Shown here in pieces: positions 38,566-47,331 of a stretch of DNA of 64,000 nt (positions are counted from its first letter, which is position 1; each line of letters begins with the position of its first letter). The notes under the pieces are model-generated. The model worked only from the letters and a program-made list of their open reading frames with translations. It did not search any database and was not told the DNA's origin. The stretch is taken from assembly GCF_002090115.1 (NCBI RefSeq), contig NZ_BBRK01000004.1, positions 1 to 64,000 on the forward strand, given 5' to 3'. Origin of the DNA: Demequina sp. NBRC 110054 (GTDB lineage: Bacteria > Actinomycetota > Actinomycetes > Actinomycetales > Demequinaceae). The position numbers were made by a program, and so were the translations under genes.

Positions 38566-39033
38566 TCAGTCCGGCTCGAACACCGGGAACTCGATCCTGG
38601 TGAGCAGCCGCTCGGGCGGGGTGTCCCCGGGATCGTTGAGGTAGATCTCGCACGGTGGCCCGCCGACGAGCAGCCCCGCCTTCCGCATCTGCTCGTGCGC
38701 GAGGCCGTACGTGCGGCCCAGCTCGGAGTAGGGACCCTCGTGCATGAACACGACGATCGGCCCCTCGGGGATCTCCGTGATCTCGACGTCGCCGTCGCCG
38801 GTCGTCCCCGCCTGCACGGGGATCGCGGACACGAAGACGACGGGCCCGTCCGGGGTCATCGGTTCGGGATACAGCGTCATCGGCGGCCCGGCGGGCGCCG
38901 CACCCTGCTCCGTGAGCACGGCCATGAGCCGCCCGAAGTTGCGTCCCATCGCCTGAGGCATCTCCTCGAGCGGGCACCTGTCCGTCACGCCGGCGATCGT
39001 CTGCGACGGCCTCGTCTCCATGCTGATCGACAT
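38566..39033 (-). CDS. GyrI-like small-molecule-binding domain protein
   Basis: 155 residues, a stand-alone AraC effector-binding/GyrI-like domain (SOUL/BacR type): RPSQTIAGVTDRCPLEEM, then a duplicated beta-alpha-beta fold ending VGGPPCEIYLNDPGDTPPERLLTRIEFPV, in which the Glu and the final beta strand are characteristic. Such proteins bind drugs or hydrophobic ligands, and some hydrolyse them. GGAGGGGG precedes the ATG. It lies near a drug-type ABC exporter, which suggests a detoxification theme (inference). Confidence 0.82.
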   Translation of the reverse strand: MSISMETRPSQTIAGVTDRCPLEEMPQAMGRNFGRLMAVLTEQGAAPAGPPMTLYPEPMTPDGPVVFVSAIPVQAGTTGDGDVEITEIPEGPIVVFMHEGPYSELGRTYGLAHEQMRKAGLLVGGPPCEIYLNDPGDTPPERLLTRIEFPVFEPD

Positions 39034-39132
39034 CGTCGACCCCCTCCGCGATCGAAGACGCGGTCGCCTCCGATCTCTCCACGCTACGTCGCGTCCCGCA
39101 CGCTCGCACGAGAGCGCGCGTCCACGGGGCCG

Positions 39133-39175
39133 GGACGATGCGCCGGCGACGTCACGCGGCCGGTGGGACGATGCG
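39133..39175 (+). repeat. Two intergenic copies of the GGACGATGCG element
   Basis: GGGACGATGCG is centred at 39133-39142 and again at 39166-39175, both in the same orientation, 33 bp apart, in the gap between the GyrI-like gene and the ABC exporter. See the cluster at 48666-48739. Confidence 0.7.
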
Positions 39176-39189
39176 GCAGCCGGGAACGC

Positions 39190-39229
39190 ACGAGGCCCCG
39201 CCGCAGCCTGGGGCTGGGCGGGGCCTCGT
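39190..39229 (-). terminator. Terminator hairpin after the ABC exporter operon
   Basis: A 13-bp perfect stem, ACGAGGCCCCGCC (39190-39202) with its complement (39217-39229), around a 14-nt loop that can itself form CAGCC/GGCTG. It starts 12 nt after the ABC gene's stop. Confidence 0.75.
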
Positions 39230-39240
39230 CCGTCGGGGTG

Positions 39241-41229
39241 TCAGCGATCGACGTCCGGGTCGTCGAGATCCTCGCCGGCGTGCTCGGGCGCGACCGGATG
39301 GGGCACGGAGGCGTCGTCGAACACCGTCGCGAGCTCGCCGGTCTCGGGGTTCACGGGGTCGAGCGGCGGCTCGACCTCCTCGATAGGCGCCGAGAACTGC
39401 GCCTCGTACAGCCGCGCGTAGGCGCCCTTGACGGCGAGGAGCTCGTCGTGGGTGCCCTTCTCCACGATCGACCCGTTCTCCATCACGAGGATCAGGTCCG
39501 CGTCGCGGATGGTGGACAGGCGGTGCGCGATGACGAACGCCGTGCGGTCGCGGCGCAGCTTCTCCATCGCGTGCTGGACGAGCAGCTCGGTGCGGGTGTC
39601 GACCGAGCTCGTCGCCTCGTCGAGGATGAGCACCTGCGGCTGGGACACGAACGCGCGCGCGATCGTGATGAGCTGACGCTCGCCGACCGACACGTTGGTC
39701 GCGTCGTCGTCGAGCACGGTGTCGTAGCCCTCGGGCAGCGAGTGCACGAAGCGGTCCACGTAGGCGGCCTTCGCGGCGGCGAGGATCTCCTCCTCCGTCG
39801 CACCCTCGCGTCCATAAGCGATGTTGTCGCGGATCGTTCCACCGAACAGCCACGCGTCCTGGAGCACCATGCCGGTGCGGGAGCGCAGATCCTCGCGCGT
39901 CATCTTCGCGATGTCGACGCCGTCGAGCGTGATCCGCCCGCCGTTCAGCTCGTAGAAGCGCATCACGAGGTTGACGAGCGTGGTCTTGCCTGCACCGGTG
40001 GGTCCGACGATCGCGACCGTGCGTCCCGGCTCGACGGTGAGGTCGAGGTTGTCGATCAGCGGCTTGTCCTCGACGTAGCGGAACGTCACGTCGTCGAACA
40101 CGAGGCGGCCGTGGCTGTCGTCGGGCGACTGCGCGGGGTCCTCGTCGGGCGTCTGCTCCTCGGCGTCGAGGAGCTCGAAGACACGCTCGGCGCTCGCCAC
40201 TCCCGACTGCAGCAGGTTGGCCATCGATCCCAGCTGTGTCAGCGGCTGCTGGAACTGGCGCGAGTACTGGATGAAGGCCTGCACATCTCCGAGCGGCAGG
40301 GTGCCGTTGGTGACCATCACGCCGCCGACGACCGCGACGGCCACGTACACCAGGTTCCCGACGAACATCGTCGAGGGCATGATGATGCCGGAGATGAACT
40401 GCGCGCCGAAGCTCGCCTCGTAGAGCTCCTCGTTCTTGCGCGCGAACTCCTCCTGGGTCTCCTTCTGGCGACCGAAGACCTTGACGAGCGCGTGGCCCGT
40501 GTAGCCCTCCTCGATCTGACCGTTGAGGTCGCCCGTGTACTTCCACTGCTCGACGAACTTCGGCTGCGAGCGCTTCGCGACCTGCATGACGATGCCGAGC
40601 GTGAGCGGGATCGACACGATCGCCACGAGCGCGAGCCACGGCGAGATGTAGACCATCATGGCCAGCACGCCGACCACCGTGAGCAGCGACGTGAACAGCT
40701 GGCTGAGCGTCTGCTGCAGCGTCTGCGACACGTTGTCGATGTCGTTGGTCACGCGCGACAGCAGCTCGCCGCGCTGATGCTTGTCGACGTAGCTCAGCGG
40801 GAGCCGGTTGATCTTGTCCTCGACCCGCTCGCGGAGCCGGTAGACGGTGCGCTGGGTGATCCCATTGAGGATGTATCCCTGGATGAACTGCAGCAGGGCC
40901 GCGAACAGGTAGATGACGATCAGCCACGCGAGGATCGTGTGCACGCGTCCGAAGTCGACGCCCGTGCCGCTGAGGAGCCCCTCGAAGACGATCGTGGTCG
41001 CGTTGCCGAGGATCTTGGGGCCCATGACGTTGAGCGCCACGGAGGCGGCTCCGAGGAAGATCACGAACCAGACGAGGTTCTTCTCCGGGGCGAGGTGGCC
41101 CGCGAGCCTCCTCAGGGAGCCCTTGAAGTCGGAGGCCTTCTCTGTCGGGGCGCCCCCCATGCCGTGGCCCATCGGGCCGGGCCCGGGGCCGCGGCGCTGC
41201 TGCGGCCGGTCGCGCGTCTCGGTGCTCAT
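39241..41229 (-). CDS. ABC exporter half-transporter, catalytic-site subunit
   Basis: 662 residues: six-TM domain (about 40-350), then a nucleotide-binding domain with Walker A GPTGAGKT, a deviating signature SVGERQ instead of SGGQ, and a complete Walker B with the catalytic glutamate (VLILDEATSSVD). The N-terminus has a Gly/Pro-rich cytoplasmic piece, and the C-terminal 50 residues are an acidic tail. Its ATG overlaps the partner's stop (ATGA at 41226-41229). It pairs with the partner to make an asymmetric heterodimer of the BmrCD/TM287-288 kind; multidrug or lipid export is likely. Confidence 0.92.
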   Translation of the reverse strand: MSTETRDRPQQRRGPGPGPMGHGMGGAPTEKASDFKGSLRRLAGHLAPEKNLVWFVIFLGAASVALNVMGPKILGNATTIVFEGLLSGTGVDFGRVHTILAWLIVIYLFAALLQFIQGYILNGITQRTVYRLRERVEDKINRLPLSYVDKHQRGELLSRVTNDIDNVSQTLQQTLSQLFTSLLTVVGVLAMMVYISPWLALVAIVSIPLTLGIVMQVAKRSQPKFVEQWKYTGDLNGQIEEGYTGHALVKVFGRQKETQEEFARKNEELYEASFGAQFISGIIMPSTMFVGNLVYVAVAVVGGVMVTNGTLPLGDVQAFIQYSRQFQQPLTQLGSMANLLQSGVASAERVFELLDAEEQTPDEDPAQSPDDSHGRLVFDDVTFRYVEDKPLIDNLDLTVEPGRTVAIVGPTGAGKTTLVNLVMRFYELNGGRITLDGVDIAKMTREDLRSRTGMVLQDAWLFGGTIRDNIAYGREGATEEEILAAAKAAYVDRFVHSLPEGYDTVLDDDATNVSVGERQLITIARAFVSQPQVLILDEATSSVDTRTELLVQHAMEKLRRDRTAFVIAHRLSTIRDADLILVMENGSIVEKGTHDELLAVKGAYARLYEAQFSAPIEEVEPPLDPVNPETGELATVFDDASVPHPVAPEHAGEDLDDPDVDR

Positions 41230-42956
41230 GCCGCCTCCACTCGCAGCTGCGTGCTGACGATCTCCTGGTAGGTCTCCGAGCTCTCAAGGAGCTCGTCGTG
41301 CGTGCCGCGATCGATGATGCGGCCGTCCTCGAGGACGAGGATCTGGTCGGCGTCGACGATCGAGGACACGCGCTGCGCGACCACGAGCACCGTCGTGTCC
41401 GCGAACTCTCTCGCGAGCGCGGCTCTGAGTCTCGCGTCGGTCGCGGTGTCCAGGGCGGAGAACGAGTCGTCGAAGACCAGGACGTCGGGCTTCCTCACGA
41501 GCGCTCTCGCGATCGCGAGGCGCTGGCGCTGGCCGCCCGACACGGACGTGCCGCCCTGCGCGACCTCGGTGTCGAGCCCGTCGGGCATCGCCCGCACGAA
41601 GTCGGCGCCCTGGGCCACGTCGAGCGCGTGCCACAGCTCCTCGTCGGTCGCCTGGGGGGCGCCGTAGCGAAGGTTGGAGGCGACGGTCCCGGAGAACAGG
41701 TACGGACGCTGCGGGACGATGCCGAGCCTGGACCACAAGGCCTCGAGCCCCGCGTCGCGGACGTCGACGCCGCTCACCTTGATCGTGCCGGTGGTCGCGT
41801 CGTAGAGGCGCGGGACAAGACCCACGAGCGTCGACTTGCCGGCGCCGGTCGAGCCGATCACGGCCGTCGTCGTCCCGGGTGCCGCCGTGAAGCTGATGTC
41901 CCCCAGGACGGGCTGCTCGGCCCCCGGGTACTTGAAGTCGACTCCCTCGAACACGAGCTCGCCGGGAGTCGGGAACTCGGAGACCGCATCGTCCTTCTCG
42001 AGCACGGTGGTCTCCGTCTCGAGCACCTCGCCGATGCGGTCGGCGGAGACGGTCGCGCGGGGCAGCAGCACGAACAGGAACGTCGCCATCATCACGGCCA
42101 TGAGGATCTGGATGAGGTAGGTGAGGAACGCGGTGAGCGCGCCCACCTGCATCTCCCCGCTGTTGACGCGGTCCGCGCCGAACCAGATCACCGCGACCGA
42201 GCTGAGGTTGAGGACCACGAACACGAGCGGGAACATCGCGGCCATGAGCCGGCCGGCCTTGAGCGCGGACTCCGTCACGTCGTCGTTGGCCTGAGCGAAA
42301 CGCCTGGTCTCGACCGGCTCGCGGACGAACGCGCGGACCACGCGGATGCCGGTGAGCTGCTCGCGCAGCACCTGGTTCACGCGGTCGATGCGCTTCTGCA
42401 TGCGCTGGAAGTGCGGCACCATCCGGGTCACGATCAGCATGACGCCGATCAGCAGCACCGGGATCGCGACCACCATGATCCACGACAGCCCGGCGTCCTG
42501 GTGGACCGCCATGATCACGCCGCCGATCGCCATGAACGGCGCGCTCACGAGCATCGTCGCGCCCATGAGGACGAGCATCTGGACCTGCTGCACGTCGTTC
42601 GTGGTGCGCGTGATGAGCGACGGCGCGCCGAACCTCTGGACCTCGGCCTCGGAGAACGAGCCGGCGCGCGCGAAGATGCGGTGGCGCAGGTCCCTGCCGA
42701 CCCTCATCGCGAGCTTCGCGCCGAAGTACACCGCGCTGATCGCGCATGCGACCTGGACGAGCGTGAGGGCGAGCATGACGCCGCCGACGCTCCAGATGTG
42801 GTCGAGGTCGCCCACGGCCACACCGTTGTCGATGATGTCGGCGTTGAGGCTAGGCAGGTAGAGGTTCGCGATCGACTGCGCGAGCTGGAAGCCGACGATG
42901 CCGGCCAGCAGCCCCATGTACGGGCGTATCGATGACGTGAGCAGCTTCCAGAGCAT
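41226..42956 (-). CDS. ABC exporter half-transporter, degenerate-Walker-B subunit
   Basis: 576 residues with six TM helices and a nucleotide-binding domain: Walker A GSTGAGKS, canonical signature VSGGQRQR, but Walker B VLVFDDSFSALD, with Asp where the catalytic glutamate should be. The canonical signature here and the canonical Walker motifs of the partner together make one active ATP site; the other composite site is doubly degenerate. It is translationally coupled to the partner and starts 3 nt after the TetR gene. AAGGGG precedes the ATG. Confidence 0.92.
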   Translation of the reverse strand: MLWKLLTSSIRPYMGLLAGIVGFQLAQSIANLYLPSLNADIIDNGVAVGDLDHIWSVGGVMLALTLVQVACAISAVYFGAKLAMRVGRDLRHRIFARAGSFSEAEVQRFGAPSLITRTTNDVQQVQMLVLMGATMLVSAPFMAIGGVIMAVHQDAGLSWIMVVAIPVLLIGVMLIVTRMVPHFQRMQKRIDRVNQVLREQLTGIRVVRAFVREPVETRRFAQANDDVTESALKAGRLMAAMFPLVFVVLNLSSVAVIWFGADRVNSGEMQVGALTAFLTYLIQILMAVMMATFLFVLLPRATVSADRIGEVLETETTVLEKDDAVSEFPTPGELVFEGVDFKYPGAEQPVLGDISFTAAPGTTTAVIGSTGAGKSTLVGLVPRLYDATTGTIKVSGVDVRDAGLEALWSRLGIVPQRPYLFSGTVASNLRYGAPQATDEELWHALDVAQGADFVRAMPDGLDTEVAQGGTSVSGGQRQRLAIARALVRKPDVLVFDDSFSALDTATDARLRAALAREFADTTVLVVAQRVSSIVDADQILVLEDGRIIDRGTHDELLESSETYQEIVSTQLRVEAA

Positions 42957-42959
42957 GTA

Positions 42960-43577
42960 TCAGTCCCCTTCCCGGGAGATGCCACGGAGGATGAAGTCGG
43001 TGAGCTCGGCGGCCGTGACCTCTCGGGCCGAACGAATGAACGGCATCGAGGTCCCGAACACCAGGATGCGCAGATAGTCGACGGCTGTCGCGGGCTGGAC
43101 CCGCAGCTCGTCGGCGTGGGGCGCGAGAAGGGACTCGACGGCGCTCGTCGCCTCGCCGAGCGGACCGCCGTCGTGGCCCTTGCCGTGGTGCCGCGCGTGA
43201 TCGCGCGGGCCGAGCGCGGTCATGAAGGCGACGACGCCCCTCACCCGGTCGTGGAGCAGCGTCACGATCCGCGCGACCTTCTCGTCGAGCGGGAGCGACG
43301 CGTCGACGCGCTCAAGCGCCGCCAGTGTCGCCTCCGGCGCCATGACGCGCGCGATCGCGGCGTCGATCAGGGCGTTCTTGTCGTCGAAGACGCGGAAGAT
43401 CGTGCCCTCGGCGATGCCGGCGGACTCGGCGATCTGCCTGGTCGTCACCTCGCCGCCCGCCTCGAGGATCAGCGGGATGGCCGCGTCGAGGATCTGAGCG
43501 CGGCGGTCGTCGGCGGACATGCGCGGCGCGCGTCCCTGCACGGGGCTCACCGCGTCTCCGCTCGCGTCATTCGTCAC
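42960..43577 (-). CDS. TetR family regulator of the ABC exporter
   Basis: 205 residues. TetR helix-turn-helix (EVTTRQIAESAGIAEGTIFRVF, about 42-63) after the DDRRAQILDAAIPLI helix; the ligand-binding domain contains a His/Gly-rich loop (RDHARHHGKGHDGG) that is unusual and might bind a metal. First gene of the exporter operon, with a palindromic operator covering its promoter, so it probably represses itself and the transporter. The start is GTG 43577; the inferred start of transcription is that same G. Confidence 0.9.
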   Translation of the reverse strand: MTNDASGDAVSPVQGRAPRMSADDRRAQILDAAIPLILEAGGEVTTRQIAESAGIAEGTIFRVFDDKNALIDAAIARVMAPEATLAALERVDASLPLDEKVARIVTLLHDRVRGVVAFMTALGPRDHARHHGKGHDGGPLGEATSAVESLLAPHADELRVQPATAVDYLRILVFGTSMPFIRSAREVTAAELTDFILRGISREGD

Positions 43578-43583
43578 TCGCTC

Positions 43584-43613
43584 ACATTAAGTGAGTGAGT
43601 ACTCACTTCGCAA
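43584..43613 (-). promoter_or_regulatory. TetR-ABC operon promoter and operator, leaderless
   Basis: On the minus strand -35 TTGCGA (43613-43608) and -10 TAATGT (43589-43584), 18 bp apart, with 6 nt to GTG 43577. The perfect palindrome AGTGAGTACTCACT (43594-43607) fills the spacer. A second inverted repeat, CTCAC-ATTAA-GTGAG (43581-43595), overlaps the -10, so two repressor dimers might bind. Confidence 0.7.
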
Positions 43614-43703
43614 ATGCTGCGGCGAGGATGGGCCCCGCTCGACCACCCGCGCGCGCCGCTGGCGCCGCCCCTGGATACCGTCCCGAGAACGCGCCCACCC
43701 ACG

Positions 43704-44312
43704 TCACGCGAGGCTGCGCGCCCAGGTGACCGTCGCATCGTCCCTCGCGATCGCCTCGAAGCCCACGCGCGGGTAGAACGCCTGCGCGCCCTCGTTCGCC
43801 GCCTCCGCCACCAGGTGCACTCCCGGCGCACCGCGCGCGGCCAGTAGCGCGCACGCCTCATCGATCAGCGCGCGCCCCGCGCCCCTTCCCTGCTGGTCGG
43901 GCAGCAGGTCGATGTGCAGGTGCGCGGGGAACTCCGCCACGCGCGGCACGAGCATCCGCTCGGGGTCCGCCGCGGAGGACAGCAGCCAGGCGTCGGAGAC
44001 GTGGCACGGCTGATGCAGCGGGGCCCGCTCGGGCCACCAGCTCTCGACGAACCACCGCTGGAAGGCCTCGGTATCGGAGGTGCCCAGCACATAGCCGCGA
44101 GCCTCGCTCAGCCCCGCATCGGCGGTCGCCTCGTCGTCCTCCCAGACCAGGCAGAAGCCTCCCGGTCCGTGGAGATACGGCGTCGCGTACACGTCCGACA
44201 GCACGGTGTCGTCGCAGAACACGCCCGTCGCGTCGCGCCCCTGCCGCCCGGTGAGCAGGCAGACGCGCGCGATCTGCGCGTGATCGTCGACGACAGCGGG
44301 CCGGATTGCCAC
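43704..44312 (-). CDS. GNAT family N-acetyltransferase
   Basis: 202 residues. The N-terminus VAIRPAVVDDHAQIARVCLLTG is the typical GNAT opening; the acetyl-CoA loop is HIDLLPDQQGRGAGRALIDEA (the Q/RxxGxG/A motif), followed by GVHLVAEAANEGAQAFYPRVGFE. The middle (AEDDEATADAGLSE to AERMLVPRVAE) is larger than in minimal GNATs. The substrate is unknown. The start is set at GTG 44312, 10 nt after the upstream FUSC stop; TTG 44342 would add 10 residues and overlap it. Confidence 0.82.
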   Translation of the reverse strand: MAIRPAVVDDHAQIARVCLLTGRQGRDATGVFCDDTVLSDVYATPYLHGPGGFCLVWEDDEATADAGLSEARGYVLGTSDTEAFQRWFVESWWPERAPLHQPCHVSDAWLLSSAADPERMLVPRVAEFPAHLHIDLLPDQQGRGAGRALIDEACALLAARGAPGVHLVAEAANEGAQAFYPRVGFEAIARDDATVTWARSLA

Positions 44313-44322
44313 TCTCCCGACG

Positions 44323-45288
44323 CTACTCGCGGTCGGCCTCAAGGGCCTCCTCGCGCCGGTCGAAGCGCGCGAAGGCGAGGCCCAGCACCGCGGCGAACAC
44401 CCCTCCCGCGAGCGTCAGAAGTGCACGCTCGCCCGCGACCTCCCAGGCCTCGGCGGCAGCTCCGGCAGAGGACAGCAGCACGATCGCCACGGCAGTCAGC
44501 CCGGCTCCCCGCGCCTGGCTGCCCATGACAGTCCACGCGATGCCGAGCAGGAGGCTCAGCGCCGCGACCACCGCCGCGAACGCACCCGGGAGGACGAGCG
44601 CGAGTCCCGACGCGATGATCGCACCGGCCACCGTTCCGGCGATGCGGCCGCGCGCCTTGCTCGTCGTCTCCCCCGCGACCGGCACCAGGACGGCGGTCAG
44701 CGCGATGACCACCCAGTAGCCATGCGAGATGCCCAGGGCCGTCACGACGCCGACCGCGAGACCCGAACCGAGCGCAAGGATGCCGACGTAGGCGAGCAGG
44801 ACCGCACGTTCCTGCGCGGGAGGCAGCGGGATGCTGAGCCTCAGCAGGGCGACTGCGAGCACCATGAGCAGGGCCGCCGCGATGATGCCGGCGGCCGCCG
44901 CCGCGGGGCCGATCGACGAGGCCTCCATGCCTGCAAGGGCCACGACCACCGGGGTGCTCGACACGATCGCACCGTGCCGCAGCACGAGAGGGGTCGTCGC
45001 GAGCACCGTCGCGGCGACGACGAGGCCCAGCCCCCACGACGAGCCGGCCACCACGGTGGCCGCCGATGCGCCCGCCGCCGTCACCAGGCCCAGCACCACG
45101 GTGTGCCACCAAGGAGGCTGCTTGAGCGCGAGGATCAGCACCGACACCGCCCCGAGCACGGACGCCACGGCAGCGTTGGCGCCTCCCCACCACAGGCCGA
45201 CGAGCGCGATCGCCACCAGCACGGTCACCAGCACGATGACGAGGCGCATCACCTTGGCAGGCGGGATCCACTCAGCGGCGCGGGACAT
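44323..45288 (-). CDS. FUSC family membrane protein
   Basis: 321 residues, about 9-10 hydrophobic helices in two similar halves, without the large cytoplasmic domain of full-length FUSC/YccS proteins. The second half has ISHGYWVVIALTAVLVPVAGETTSKARGRIAGTVAGAII, the recognisable FUSC motif with the conserved R-x-R/GT turn. Related proteins are aromatic-acid exporters or unknown. The ATG at 45288 has TAGCGT 6 nt upstream and no ribosome site. Confidence 0.8.
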   Translation of the reverse strand: MSRAAEWIPPAKVMRLVIVLVTVLVAIALVGLWWGGANAAVASVLGAVSVLILALKQPPWWHTVVLGLVTAAGASAATVVAGSSWGLGLVVAATVLATTPLVLRHGAIVSSTPVVVALAGMEASSIGPAAAAAGIIAAALLMVLAVALLRLSIPLPPAQERAVLLAYVGILALGSGLAVGVVTALGISHGYWVVIALTAVLVPVAGETTSKARGRIAGTVAGAIIASGLALVLPGAFAAVVAALSLLLGIAWTVMGSQARGAGLTAVAIVLLSSAGAAAEAWEVAGERALLTLAGGVFAAVLGLAFARFDRREEALEADRE

Positions 45289-45294
45289 GCTCCG

Positions 45295-45300
45295 ACGCTA
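45295..45300 (-). promoter_or_regulatory. -10 box for leaderless FUSC transcript
   Basis: TAGCGT (45300-45295), 6 nt, then ATG 45288. No ribosome site and no obvious -35. Confidence 0.45.
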
Positions 45301-45337
45301 GCGCGGCGAGGCCGATGCGGCGAGCAGGTGGGCGAGA

Positions 45338-46270
45338 TCAGACCCCGACGGGCTCCCCCGTCGCGCCGGCCACGCGGCCGACGGTGTGGATGCAGCGCCA
45401 CTCGGAGTCGCCGATGCCCTGCACCGACTCGGGCAGGCCGGAGCCGAGCCCCGCCTCCTCGAGATCAGTGCCCATGACGAGCACGGACGGGCCCGCGCCC
45501 GAGATCACCGCGGCGAGGCCGCGCTCACGCAGCGCCCGCAGCAGCGAGGTCGCGGGACCGAGCACGTCGGCGCGGTAGCCCTGGTGGAGCTTGTCCTCGG
45601 TCGCGTCGAGCAGCAGCTCGGGGCGACCTGCGAGGGCGTGGACGAGCAGCGCCGAGCGCCCCGCGTTGAACGCGGCGTGCGTGTGGGGCACCTGCGGCGG
45701 CAGCACCGCGCGGGCCTCCTTGGTCGGCAGCGTCGCGCCGGGCACGAGCACCGCGGTCTCGATCTGCTCGCCGACCTCGAGCGCCGCCGCGCGGGGCGAC
45801 CCGTCCACGGTCCACGCGACGGTAGCGCCGCCGTAGATCGCGGGCGCGGCGTTGTCGGGGTGACCCTCGAAGACGGTGGCCAGGCGAAGCCGCTCGGCGC
45901 GGTCGAGCGCCTCCGGCTCGGAGATCATGGCGCGCGCCGCGGTGATGCCCGCGACGACGGCCGCGGCCGACGAGCCGAGGCCCCGGCCGTGCGGGATGCG
46001 GTTGGTCGCGCGGATCGCGAGGCCGGTCTGCGAGGCGCCGACGTGGTCGAGCGCGGCGCGGATGGCCTGCACCACGAGGTGCGACTCGTCGCGAGGCAGG
46101 GTGGACTCCCCCTCGCCCTCGATCTCCATCTCGATGCTCCGGGAGGCGATCGCGCGCACCTCGAGCTCGTCGCGCACGCCGAGCGCGAGCCCGAGCGAGT
46201 CGAAGCCCGGGCCCAGGTTCCCTGCGGTCGCGGGCACGGAGACCCGCACGTGGTCGGCGGCGATGCGCAT
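45338..46270 (-). CDS. thrB: Homoserine kinase
   Basis: Phosphorylates homoserine for threonine synthesis. 310 residues of the GHMP kinase fold: N-terminal SVPATAGNLGPGFDSLGLAL, ATP-binding PHGRGLGSSAAAVVAG and the C-terminal AVISGAGPSVLVMG. It starts 2 nt after the thrC stop codon and is the last gene of the hom-thrC-thrB operon. Confidence 0.96.
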   Translation of the reverse strand: MRIAADHVRVSVPATAGNLGPGFDSLGLALGVRDELEVRAIASRSIEMEIEGEGESTLPRDESHLVVQAIRAALDHVGASQTGLAIRATNRIPHGRGLGSSAAAVVAGITAARAMISEPEALDRAERLRLATVFEGHPDNAAPAIYGGATVAWTVDGSPRAAALEVGEQIETAVLVPGATLPTKEARAVLPPQVPHTHAAFNAGRSALLVHALAGRPELLLDATEDKLHQGYRADVLGPATSLLRALRERGLAAVISGAGPSVLVMGTDLEEAGLGSGLPESVQGIGDSEWRCIHTVGRVAGATGEPVGV

Positions 46271-46272
46271 GA

Positions 46273-47331
46273 CTACAGCCCCAGGACCTTGGCGGCAGCC
46301 TCGGTGTCGACGGGGATCACGGTCGGCTCGACCTCGTGGCCCGCGAGCGCGGTCGCGGTGTCCTTGAGCCCATTGCCGGTGACGGTGCAGGTGATCGTCG
46401 CGTCCTTCGGCACCTCGCCCAGCGCGGCTGCGGCAAGCAGGCCCGCGATCGGCGCGGCTGAGGCGGGCTCGACGAAAACGCCGACGTCGGCCGCGAGGCG
46501 CGCCTGCGCGTTGAGGATCTGCTTGTCCGACACGGCCCGGATCCAGCCGCCGGACTCGTCGCGCGCGGCGACAGCGAGGTCCCACGACGCGGGCTTGCCG
46601 ATGCGGATCGCGGTCGCGACGGTCTCGGGGTCCTTGATCGGGTGGCCGGCGACGAACGGCGCGGCACCAGCGGCCTGGACGCCCCAGATCTTGGGCAGGC
46701 GGCTCGCGTCTCCGGCCGAAAGCGCCTCCTTGAAGCCCATCCAGTACGCCGAGATGTTGCCGGCATTGCCGACGGGCAGCATGTGGATGTCGGGGGCGTC
46801 GCCGAGCTGGTCGACGATCTCGAACGCCGCGGTCTTCTGACCCTGGAGTCGATACGGGTTGACCGAGTTGACCAGCGCGATGGGGTAGTTCTCCGACAGG
46901 TCGCGGACGATGTCGAGGCACTCGTCGAAGTTGCCGTCGACCTGCACGAGCTCGGCGCCGTGGACGATCGCCTGCGCCATCTTGCCCGCGGCGATCTTGC
47001 CCTGCGGGATCATCACGACGCAGCGCAGTCCCGCGTGCGCGGCGTACGCGGCCGCGGACGCGGACGTGTTGCCCGTCGAGGCGCACACGACCGTGTGGTC
47101 GCCGTCCTTGACGACCTGCGTGATCGCCGACGTCATGCCACGGTCCTTGAAGGAGCCCGTGGGGTTCATCCCCTCGACCTTCACGAACACGTTGGCCCCG
47201 ACCTCGGACGAGATCGAGGGCGCGGGCACTAGCGGCGTGCCGCCCTCGCCGAGCGTGACGATGGTGTCGGTCTCCTCGAAGGGCAGACGGTCCAGGTACT
47301 CGCGGATGATGCCGCGCCAGACGTGGGCCAT
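46273..47331 (-). CDS. thrC: Threonine synthase
   Basis: PLP enzyme converting phosphohomoserine to threonine. 352 residues. The PLP lysine is K62 in [12 protein letters not shown]; the phosphate-cradling loop is [13 protein letters not shown], and [16 protein letters not shown] binds the cofactor ring. It is the short actinobacterial type. ATG 47331 shares a nucleotide with the hom stop (TGATG); an in-frame GTG lies 3 nt upstream. Confidence 0.97.
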   Translation of the reverse strand: MAHVWRGIIREYLDRLPFEETDTIVTLGEGGTPLVPAPSISSEVGANVFVKVEGMNPTGSFKDRGMTSAITQVVKDGDHTVVCASTGNTSASAAAYAAHAGLRCVVMIPQGKIAAGKMAQAIVHGAELVQVDGNFDECLDIVRDLSENYPIALVNSVNPYRLQGQKTAAFEIVDQLGDAPDIHMLPVGNAGNISAYWMGFKEALSAGDASRLPKIWGVQAAGAAPFVAGHPIKDPETVATAIRIGKPASWDLAVAARDESGGWIRAVSDKQILNAQARLAADVGVFVEPASAAPIAGLLAAAALGEVPKDATITCTVTGNGLKDTATALAGHEVEPTVIPVDTEAAAKVLGL

